Positions 26,225-36,716 of a DNA stretch of 64,000 nucleotides are shown here, one piece after another. Each line of letters begins with the position of its first letter. Position 1 is the stretch's first letter. Where the stretch lies: assembly GCA_001510575.1 (NCBI GenBank), contig LNGK01000002.1:2840144-2904143 (forward strand), in the 5' to 3' direction. The stretch comes from Knoxdaviesia capensis (Eukaryota; Ascomycota; Sordariomycetes; Microascales; Gondwanamycetaceae). Under the pieces are notes generated by a model. It had not been told where the DNA came from. It did not search any database and saw only the letters and a program-made list of their open reading frames with translations. The translations under genes and the position numbers were made by a program.

Positions 26225-27773
26225 AGAAATGTTCGGGTGTGTGGAGAGACGCCGATCCCAAGCACACACATTCCTAGCTAGGTGATACGAGAGAGAGCAG
26301 GAGTCTTGCCGCGATACACTCGCTCAATGTAATGACCTAGGTCCAAGACTCTCTCTTGCATGGCGGAGGAGGGGAAGTGCGTGTTGGCTTCCTGAAACCC
26401 GTCGGCTCAGCCAAGTTGTCTCTCGAGTATCTCGCACTAACCCTATCAATGTGTTCCTTCGGTCAGCCCATGCTCAACCACGCTCCCCCTCCCCCCTGGC
26501 TCGGAGAAAAAATGCCCAGAAGAGGGACATGTTGCGTTTGCTGTAGTGAACCTTGGCTGCACAGGCAAAATGTGGGGTGGAAGGATTTTTGCCCAAGACC
26601 TTAACGACCTTGACGAGCCTGGTTACTGGCGATGCGAGAGGGGAAGACAATTCTTGTTCCCAGGAGCTGGTTGGAATATCGGGGGAAGGAGAGACATCCG
26701 AAGAGGGGAAAGGTCGTGGTAGGTTTGGGGCCAAGATAACTCTTAAGGCCGCAAAAAAAACTTGATCAGGTCGCCTCATCGTCATCTTGTAGCTTCTAAC
26801 ACAGAAAGCGAATAGGATAGTAATTGGAATGGCGGCACCCTCTAGAAGACAAACCGGGCTACGAGAAATACAATTTGGATCAACCTGTCTCTCATGAATC
26901 TGCGTAGGTTCAGTCTCAACGACATGCGCAAGAATACAGACAGGCATTTCCACCAACCCTAACCCTAGACATACTCCCAACCCACAATGTCACCACTTCC
27001 CCGTGGTGACACCAGGGACAAATCCGACAGCAAAACCACCCAATTGGATTCTCCATCCCCAAGCGAAAACACTCATCCAGCTTCCCACAACCTGCAATCT
27101 CGCTCGCCTCACAGAGACCAGCGCCAAAAAAAACAAAAAACAGACCATCAGGTGGTGGTTTGGTGGGCCGCGGTGTCAATTGATCCTCACAACCAAGCCA
27201 GCACAACACAACATCAGAAGCAGAGCTAAAAGCTCTCTCCCCTCTCCCCTCTCCCAATGGCACATTTATCTGCTCTCCTGCTCCATTCATCTCCGCACTG
27301 CAACCTCTGCGTGCTAAGACCACCGAGGGAGTGTGCATTAGCCGGCGAATGTGGAGGGGGTGCGTGCGTTGCGTACTGTCCCTTTTTATTTCTTTTTGCC
27401 AGACACTAAAAAAGCTTTTTGCTGGGTGATTGTTGGCATATGCACAGAGGGCCCACATTGACGAAAAAAAAGCAAGAAAAAAAAACCCCCCCAAGAAAAG
27501 GTGATTGAATGTCGTATTTTGTGCTTGCTATAGCGAGCTGCACCTATATAAATAAAGCGACTTGTTAGGTATAATTAATAGTCGACCAATATTATTATTT
27601 TTATTCTTATTTTCCCGTTTGGTCAGTGGGCCCAATTCCTGCACATCCCATTCGTGCAGACCTGGTTTTTTGATTCCTCTCCCGATTGCCAATTGGCCAA
27701 TCACCATCCCGCGAACCTTGTGGTGTGTGGGTGTGATAGTGATTTGTGCGGCTGGCTGGTGACTAAGCCCGCG

Positions 27774-27801
27774 CGTGTGTGTGTGTGTGTGTGTGTGTGT
27801 G
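27774..27801 (+). repeat. (GT)n microsatellite
   Basis: About fourteen perfect GT units; on the opposite strand it is read as a Thr-His run. Confidence 0.9.
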
Positions 27802-30800
27802 GGATGGGGCCTTCGCACGAAGTTGCTGGTTGGCGACTTTGTGCGAGTCGCTGAAGCGGTGCTGTGCTGCATGCCGTGGAGTACCGTACCAGACGAGAGA
27901 CGAACCGGAAAAATCCACTCGAAGCTACTGGCCGGACAGTCATCATCCCACGCCGATATATGCCTCACTGTCGTGGTTGGTTGGGCGGCATTTTTTGCCC
28001 GACCCCAGAGCTTCATTTAACCCGTGTGATAAAGGCCCCCTTGGTGGTGATGACCTCAGAGCAACGCGTGGTCAGGAGTGTTCTGTAGCTTGAATTCACT
28101 CACACTTTGCCTGGAAAGCACCTTTTCGGTAGGGGCGCAAAAGGGGCCCTGCACTGTCCATCAGCCTGGCCCGGGCCCCCATTAGCATTGACCGGCCGGG
28201 GATCGGCATGACGCATATGATATTGGGTGGATGGCGATGACCTGGCCATGTCGTTGAACATGGACCGAGGCAATCTGCGCCGGGGCAGACCGGGGCTCTC
28301 TTCTCCGATCTCCCCTGAGACAGGCCCGATACATATGGATTTGATGGACAGGAAATATCAGAATGGCCACTGCACCAAAAACCGTCCGTGGATGCGGTCT
28401 TTTCCCGGACTCTGTCCGGCGTCGCAGGCCATCCTAGCCTCTAGTGCACCGAACTTGCCTCTCTGACGCTCTAGAACATCGACTGTCTCTCAGAACTTCT
28501 TCTTCTTTGCCTCACAACGTTTAGGACCTCAATTAGACGTGGCTATTGCTCACTAGAGAGGGCCGGCCTACACAGAACAGGAGAAAACTAATTTATCCAA
28601 GGGGCCGGACCCGATAGGATCCCCAAACTACCAGGTAATTATACCAACAAAATGCCGATCAGCCCAGCAAGACAAACGCCGCTCCATCCTAGGTTCGCCC
28701 GATATGGCGTTCGTCCTCGGCCGGTCTCCCTTGGTGGCATTTCTTCCGCCGTCCGTTGGTGAGTCCCAGGCCACAAGGCCAGGAACAAGATCCGCCGTGG
28801 GCTTTCTTTCCTCAATTTTTTTTCTTCTTCTTTTGGGTCCAATATCATAGCGCGGTGGAATTTGGTTCAACGTTTCGGTGGCTCTGTAGCTTCCACCTGG
28901 TATCCATGGTCAACTGTGGGAATTGCTTCTTGCGACGCGAGCGTGAACCAGATGCAAAGCAAATTGCGCCACGGAGATATGTCCACTTATATCGTTGAGG
29001 ACCTCGTATGTATCGTCGTCAGAGGGAAAAGGACCACTGATACTACCATTCAATAGCGGCCATGTCCCTCCACAATCTCCTAATTTTGTTTAAATGGACT
29101 CGCTCGTTTATCTCTTTTCAGCATGGCCATTTTTGACCTTGAAGCGAATATACTGTACAGTACAGGTATATAACCTGTTTCGGCTGCTCTTCTCGCTGTT
29201 AGTGGTACAACGTGCCCTGAGACCAAAGGAGGACCCAGAACTCCTCACAAACCCATTCAAATGCTTGTTATCTTTTCGTTCAAGGGCCTGGTCTGTCCTT
29301 GTCTGTCGTTGAACGAAGGATGAGGCTGCCAGAGGAAGTGTGGGAATATACAGCCACAGTACATACACTGTCGGAACGCATATAAATACTGTGGTATTAA
29401 CACGGAGACGGGTGCCCGCGCTCAGAGCGGGAGTTTGAAAAAGATAGGAACGAAGAAAACACGGGAGATTCAGGGAGGCTCTCCCGGACCAACAGAATCG
29501 GATGGAAGCGGCTGCATGTTTTGGGGCAGTGGAAGGGCGGGGGGTGAAGGAGCCGCCGAAAAGGCCCTAAAAAAATAAACACGATCCACAGGGAGCCCAA
29601 ACAGGCTGACCGACCGATACCAGAAGAAGGAGCGAACGCCGTGAAACAGCCGCTTCCAGAACATCGTGCACGGCGGATGACATAAGGCGCCATTATCATT
29701 AACCCAGCGATGATTGGGCCGCGCGAATTGGCTAAACCACCAGACACGAGATATATATGGGTGTGTGGGAAAGACTTTCTTCCTTTTTCTCTCTTTTGCC
29801 ATCCTGTGCCGGCGTGGTTTGCGGGAAAGTTGCCCATAGACCTGGAACTAGACCTGATAGATAAAATTTTTCTTTCTAAACGAGAAGAAGAAAATCACCT
29901 TGAACCGGGCGAACCAGACTTTGGGAGGAGGTCCCGGCACGCAGATTTCCTCTCTTCTCACGACAGAAGCCAGTCCAGTCCTGCTTGTAATTGGTGAAGC
30001 GTCGCCAGAAAATCGCGCAAAAGAACACACGCACACACACACACGGAGAAAAAGACCAACCGGACATGCAGGAAAGCTCCCATGTTCGGGGGTGGGGGGG
30101 CCTGCTATCCCGTCACACCTGGTCGCTATTGTTCCACACACACACATGTGTGTCCTGGCCCTGGATTTACCGAGACGGACAACACACACACGGTCTACCA
30201 CTATCTCCAAATGGGCTGAAGTTTGGCGATACTGGTTAGATGGCAGCGCCCGTTTTTTTCTCTCTCGTTGGGTTGGGGAACGTGGCGTGGGCCTTCTTCT
30301 GCATGAACATTAGAGACTTATGTCGAGTCGACCATCCGGCTTGCCCTTTGCAACCGCCCGCTTCCGATCCAGTAGTTCCGCGCTGATTGGAAGAGATAAG
30401 TGCAGTAGTATAGCCTAAGAGATATCAAGCCGATGTTTGTCTCTGATATTCTGCCCGTCTCATTGTGCATGTTATGGTGCTTGCTCCTCGATCCCCGACT
30501 TCCGGACCTTCCAGGCTATCTGGCTTTGTGTTGTCTCATCTGCCATGCGGTTCTGATAAAGCGTAGGTAAAATCCTTTTCCTTATCTGCTTGGGAGAGGA
30601 AGTGCTGGATTGACAGATCTCAGCCAGGCCCTGCATTCGCAGCACATGGGTTTATGCACCCGCCAAACCTCACTTACACGCTTCGACACAGAGGACCATG
30701 TCCCCAGGTCTCTCGATAGTTCGGTACGCGCATATGGGACTTGCTGCATTCAACGCGTAGCTTGAGGTAATTTACGGCCTGGCTTCTCTCAACCTGGGCC

Positions 30801-32835
30801 ATCTCTGGCTTAGCATAAGCGCGCTCTGCTGCCCACGCATCATCATCATATCGGCCAGGACCCCATTACAAGTTTCTGTTCAGGCACTAGCCCAGGACGG
30901 AAGTCCCTTGCTGCCCACCTCACCCCCTTGTGAAATTTTAAAGCGTGCGTGTGGGATCCATTAGTGGAGTAGGTAGGAGCTCTTTCCATCTCAATGACGA
31001 CGGCAGAGTCTATTATGTATCCTCTCGGAGCTATCGTGGGAGTATCGAAAAAAACCTCATTTCAAACCCGTGTTTAAGTGCTCCATCATGCAGTTTGAAC
31101 AACACGGAAGTGAGGGCCTGTGAAGAAGTAGGGCTGGCCGAGATTTGAGAGGGACGTGCTCCTACAGTGAAGAAAAAAAAAAAAAAACAGGAATCGGATA
31201 TCTTCTCGGGTACGGTGAACTACTATATCGCTGTGTGAGCTTAGGAGGCATAACTGCTCTTTTGTTGTCCTAACTTTTGGGGCGGATACTTCCTTTTAAG
31301 TTCCTTGCTGGATCTTCACATCATACTCAGGAACCGCGGCTTGAAGTGGATCGGAATCGTCCCCAGTATAAAAAATAAAAGCCAGTAAAAGGCCCGTCGT
31401 CGAGGGAGTGTTGCGCCAATGGAACACCGGACTCGGGGGACATTGGAATACTTGGGCGAAGTTCGGGTCTAGGTTTATATGTGCAGTACTGCATATGTGG
31501 TCGGTCTGTTTGCCTCTGTATGATGATAGCCGCGATCACCACCGAACCTTGGATTTTGAGAGGCCGTTTTCAGTTGAGGGAGAGAGTAAGACAAACAGGG
31601 AAAGACGCAGGGCTCGGTGGTTCTTTCCTCGTCGTGCTTGACCGTAGAATGCCAAAAAAAAACCGGCCTTTCTTCCGGTGGTCTTCTTAATTTCTTCTTC
31701 GCGTGGTAAAGTTTAGTAATTCAGTTCTGGAAGATTTCGAAAGCTATCGAGCTTGTCCGCTCTTCCCTCTAACTGCGCCATCGTCCACGACACGAAGTTA
31801 ATCTGCACATCGGAAAGACGATCATGCCCGCAAAGTCTTGGCCTGGTTCTAGAATATTATACCGGTAGAATGTATGGCTTAGGACGGGAACTGTAATAAC
31901 AATCTCCATGTAGCCAACCATTCTGCACAATGGTGAACACTGCTGCTGCCCGCCCGCTGCAAAAACAGCACGCAGTCCACTACTAAGCCGGCCACGTCTC
32001 GTGTCTCTCCGCAATTTACCCTCTGTGGCCGCTGTCACGGGATGACAGGACGTTTGGACTCTGGCGTGCGGTCGAAACCCGACCACCACAGACACGGCCT
32101 GGGCATCGTCTGAACTGGTAGCACAGGCGGTATCACAGACGCTTTATTCGGAGTTGTTTTCTCTTCCTTTTTTCTTTTCTTTTTCTTTTTTTCTTTTTCT
32201 CTGCCCTGTTTCTTTCTTCCTCCCTTTGGGGGGTGTGCGTCGTCGTTTGGGGGATTGACGTCTTAGCCCGGACCTTGGCATGAGCTTGGCATTCAGATTT
32301 GAATCGTACATAATATCATGGGGCGATACAGAGACGCGCCAGATTGGGTTTGGGGGTGAGTGATGCTTTTCTTGATGATTTCTTGGGTTGGTGTTTGCTA
32401 CCAAGACATCCGGCCGCTATATCTGATACGAATAGGATACGAATTCGGAGGACATGAGGGTTGTAGATATGCTCAGATGGCGAACTTTGCGGTGGCCTCC
32501 AACTCTCACTCTGTAAGATGTAAGTCAGGTCAAATCGCAAACTGTGCGCCTGGGCTTTTTGGCGCTGAACAACAGTACAGTACTATCATACGGGTAAAAG
32601 TTTCCACCACACGCTAAAATCTAACAAGGATGTTGAGAAGTACCTTTTTAGTGGGTCTTTTAGCGCTACTTCTATGGGGGTCCAGGAACCGAGCATACAC
32701 CTCCCCCTGCTTTGTATCCTGCCTTGACTCTTCAATTCTTAAAGGCATTCAGGGAAGCCAGCACCAGAGCCCAGCGCAGAAGTCAGTGCCAGAGCCTAGC
32801 TACCGTGCTCCACGCCCGCCAAAACTCGGACACCC

Positions 32836-33012
32836 CCCTCTCTCTCCCTCTCTATGTCTCTCACTCTCTATGTGTGTGTGCGCGTCTCTCTCTCTCTCTC
32901 TCTCTTTTTCTCTCTGTGTGCGTGTCTCTCTCTTTCTCTCTCTTTTTCTCTCTATGTGTGTCTCTCCCTCTCTTTCTCTTTCTCTCTCTAAATACCTCTC
33001 TCTCTCTCTCTT
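32836..33012 (+). repeat. Long imperfect CT/GT-rich microsatellite tract
   Basis: About 175 nt of CT dinucleotides interspersed with short TGTGTG and TTTT blocks. It makes the Leu-Ser-rich middle of an open frame (32630-33160) that I do not accept as a gene. Confidence 0.75.
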
Positions 33013-33061
33013 TACGGACTCGGTTTCGTGTAGCGCCTGTTTTATAGGAAAAAATTGTTTG

Positions 33062-33155
33062 GCAGGAAGGAAGTTGGTTGGTAGGACGTTAGTTAGCAGG
33101 AAGAAGGTTGGCAGGAAGAAGGTTAGTAGGAAGAAGGTTAGCAGGAAGAAAATTG
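33062..33155 (+). repeat. 15-bp minisatellite, about six units
   Basis: Four adjacent units at 33096, 33111, 33126 and 33141 follow the consensus GCAGGAAGAAGGTTR with one to three changes. Two more degenerate units precede them at 33062 and 33081, separated by 4 nt. The unit is a multiple of three and is read as a five-residue repeat (SRKKV/GRKKV) in one frame. A (GAA)n run follows at about 33164-33193. Confidence 0.8.
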
Positions 33156-35285
33156 GTTAGTACGAAGGAAGGAAGAAGAAGAAGAAGAAGAAGTAGCTGT
33201 GGAGAAGAATTTTTGTTTTGATTAAAAAGAGTACTTTAGGGCTAGGGTTTAAAATTAGGGATAGGCGCCAAGATTGGTGGAAAGATACCCTTGATAACCA
33301 GTACATTGATTTGCACTTCTGTTTGTCACGTGCGTCTTCAACAGGTGTGCTCGTCTTATCTTGTTCAGCTGGTTGTTATTGCTGTACCTTCTCGGATGAA
33401 CTGTGTAGACCGCCAGTGACATACAATAACGTACAATAACGTACGTGACCTCGGGACGATTCATACACAAGGGATACCGATCATACCAATGCCAACCATG
33501 TGTGTCTTTGACACTGGGGCTCTCTGGGTCTATTACAATCATGCACTGGATGTGAATCTACGAACTGGCCCGTCCCCAAAGTGAATGTTGATGGTCTTGA
33601 TGCGGCTGGAAAGCGTGCGATTTGGGATGGCGGGGCGGGCGCTAGAGACGCAGCAGCACTAGAAAAGAAAACAATGCTGTCCATAAACATCAAATCTGCG
33701 CAAGTGGAATCAACCCAGTTGTTGGCTTGTGTGTCTCATTTCTCCTTCTCTGTCTCCCTTGCGAGTGGGTTGTTGACAAGCATAGGGCATGCATAGTTGT
33801 GCTCGTCCATCCTCCGAGATAATAGCACTCAGTTACTGCTCTCTGTGGCAGATAGTCGGCGTTGAACCCATGAACCTGGTCGATCAACACTCTCTTCCCT
33901 GTAGATTTCATTCTTATTTTAAAATTTCCTTGTTATTTTCTCTTCAGTCTTCACCTTGGTGGTGGTATAACTGGGGTCACGGACATGCAGGTTGGGGCGT
34001 GCCTCGCAGCTTTGGTCTGTTGGCCTTTTCTTTCTGCTATGACGACGGTCCTGGTGGCGTGTGTGTATCGGCATCCAAAACAAGCCAGTAGCTTTGGCTA
34101 GCATGATTCTGGACAAGCTGCAGCCCAGGTTTTATGAGAGGAGAAAATTAGCTTCTTCTCGTGTTTGTTGTTGAGGCTTTCTCTTTTTTCGGTCTTTGGT
34201 GGTGTCTGGAGGAGACTGGATAGAGGGCATAAACCAGTGCAGAGCTGCATGTATACTTGTGCATCCAACTTTGGTGGACAGGTTCATGCCAGACCGAATC
34301 CGACTGAAGGCGGGACACACGATCTACCACTGTAAGACATCTTTCTCTGGAACACGGTTTTTTCTCACAGCCGAAACTTGGTATACTTGCTCTCCTTCTC
34401 TCCTGTTCTGGCCACCGCGCTGACATCGGTTCGACCGCGAAGAGAATTGACCGGAGGAAGGAAGGAAAATTCTTTCCTGTCATCATCATAGACCCCAGCT
34501 CTGGAACAAAAAAAGAACAACAGCCGAAAATAAGCCTCAGCGAATCATTCCCGAAGTTAATCTTCCTTAAAACCACTCAGGAGGGAAATGGAACAATCTC
34601 CTGCACTACCGCAATCTCTGATCTAGGGAGGCCGAGATTTAAGACCAACCATTTTTTTTTACCTGTACATGTTCGATTCAAGCGCGGCCACTAAAGTAAT
34701 GTTCATGATAAGAAAAAAAAAATTAGCATCATTGCTCTCGGCCGGCTGATTCTGGAGGTACCTCGGCGTCGCGACGCAGCCTTTGGGTGGGAACAGCGAA
34801 GATACTACGGTGCCGGGACAAGCACAGAAAACGAAAAAAAAAAAAAAAAGAAACAAGGCATGGCTTTTTAGTTTTGCCACCGCGTGTAAATATTTGTGGC
34901 CACAACGGGAGAAGCAGGAATTTTCGAAAAATTACCTTAGTTGGCCGGATAAGGTCGCTTTGATGACGATACCGGCGTGAACACGGACGCACACTTATCA
35001 CAAGGACAGAGACCACACAACTTCCCGGGCTATAGGCCATCAACACCGCTGATGAGGTGGAAAGCAAGAGCCACTGTAATACTGCAATATAACACGGGTG
35101 GGGAGGAAAGAAGGATGGCATAAACAACAATAACAAACACCAGATAGGCAGAGAAGAGTTCACGGTTAGCTTGGGGACTGACACCGAAGTTTTTTCCCCT
35201 GCTCATTTTACTCGTGTCCGGGTTGTGCGCTTCATAGAGTGCCTGGTTTGCGGTGGAAGAGTTGTAGATTCAACGGGAGCTACAT

Positions 35286-36716
35286 GCCTTTCCTACGGCT
35301 CTGCACGCGGAAAGCTAGGTACCGAAAGGCTGCTCGCAGGCCCATCGTGTGAGTGACGGACGGATTTGTACAGGAATTAAAGAGCAGGAAACAGCGAAAA
35401 GTCAGAGAGAGGGCAGAAGAACAAGAAGACGAAGAGGAGCGCACACAGAGAGATTGGAAGGGGCGAGGAAGGGGGGGGGGTGGTGTGTAGGTAAGAAAAA
35501 AAAAGAAAAAAAAAATCCAACTGAGTAATATCGCACCCCCAACCAGGGCCCACTAAAAGAGTTTCTATACCTGTGCACTAAACTAAGCTATCGAACCTTA
35601 CTGCGGGACACGTACCTGCAAGTTTACCGTAGGTACATATTTCCTGACCCTGCTCAGTGTGGTTTGTAGCTGTATCACCGTGGACTGCTAATTGATACTA
35701 CGTTGGAGGTACCTCTGAAGGTACCTGTTCAAGGCACAGGACACTAAAAAAAAAAAAAAAAGAAAACGAAGCTATACTACCACGATACCGTATCATAGGT
35801 CCCGCAATCGCACCTGCCGAGCAGGCCTTGCTCTGGCCCTGGCCCTGCTGGCAATTGCGTTCTTGCTGCGTCTGGCTGCTCCGGTCCTTTCCCCTGGCCG
35901 CCCTTGGGCACGCCTGCTGTTGTTTTTGGCCTTCGCGCTCGCTGCTTCCCGATTCAATCCGCCGCCCCCCCTCTCCACCCCAAAGAGACGAAAAGTTGCG
36001 CACACGCCCACGGTTCCTCTTCTAGTTAAATAAAGACCGTACCTGCCCTCTCCGGATCCTGTTCACGCTCTTCTTCCTTTCCCCCTCTTCCTTCCTCCTC
36101 TCTCTCTCTCTTCCTTCCTCACCCAAGAAGGCCTCCCTTGTGTCTTCCACGTCACCTTCACTTTTCTTCAACCCGCTCCTCTTCTCTCGACCGGTGGTTG
36201 GCGATTGCCTCAAATCGTCAAGTCTCAAAAGATTCCTCTTTTGTGATTTCCTCTCAAGCTCTCCGTCTCTCTCCCTTCTTTTTTCTTTTCCAGTTTTGTT
36301 GATAACAAAACGCCTAACCCTTTTTTTGCGCGTGTCTTTTTTTCCTTGTCAGGTCTTGATTTACCTTGACAACAAAGTCTGACTAGCATTCTTTTCTTTG
36401 CTTAATCTTTATTTATTCTGTTCAATCTCTTTCTCCTTGGAAGAAAGAACATTTTATTTTCCCTGCCCCCTAAAGAAAAAAAAGAGATCTTCTTACTTTC
36501 CCCGCGCCTTTCTCATTGGAAATATCCCGCAAAAAAGTTCACGTGTCAATCGCACACAAGAAAATCCAGCACTCCCGCGAAAGGATCAAGCATTTGTTTC
36601 CTTTTCAACCATCCAACATACCCTACCCTTTTAATTTTATCCCCACCCCAATTGAGAAGAAATCCGATCGGTAGAGCTACTATTTGTCCGCCAATTTCAT
36701 TTTAACCACCTCCACG
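35286..36716 (+). promoter_or_regulatory. Upstream region and long leader of pmaA, free of ATG
   Basis: Reading the + strand from the last ATG (35284) to the pmaA start (36717), I find no ATG in about 1.43 kb, where roughly 22 would be expected by chance. The right half (36050-36360) is strongly CT-rich, as in leaders of abundant fungal mRNAs. A spliced leader is possible, for example with the acceptor-like CTTGTCAG ending near 36351, but I cannot pair it with a donor confidently. The absence of upstream start codons fits a long scanned 5' UTR for the proton pump; that interpretation is inference. Confidence 0.5.

Larger units (their letters stand above)
12246..36716. other. About 24.5 kb without a recognisable gene
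   Basis: Between yhm2 and pmaA I can support no protein gene, tRNA, rRNA or transposon. ORFs up to about 260 codons occur, but they have no family motif, no consistent codon bias and no splice-linked continuation, and several are driven by simple repeats. Base composition looks mixed rather than AT-rich, so there is no obvious sign of repeat-induced mutation or a centromere-like core. Dinucleotide microsatellites, T and A homopolymers, (A/T)-rich patches (20100-20145, 21040-21090) and TACTGTAC-type palindromes are frequent. A TATATAAATA box stands at about 27545 without an evident gene next to it. The last roughly 1.4 kb is the ATG-free pmaA upstream region. Species-specific small genes or non-coding transcripts could be hidden here. 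Confidence 0.6.

Noticed and set aside
26916..27494. 192-codon minus frame with hydrophobic start
   Set aside because: The hydrophobic start comes from T/A homopolymers and the rest has no family resemblance.
33062..33155. CRISPR-like spaced repeat
   Set aside because: Units are directly adjacent without spacers and the genome is eukaryotic; it is a minisatellite.
32630..33160. 176-codon + frame with signal-peptide-like N-terminus
   Set aside because: The middle is a CT microsatellite and the end a 15-bp minisatellite; only about 70 residues are non-repetitive, and they match nothing.
34425..34440. GGTTCGACC B-box-like word
   Set aside because: No A-box or stems upstream in the required distance.
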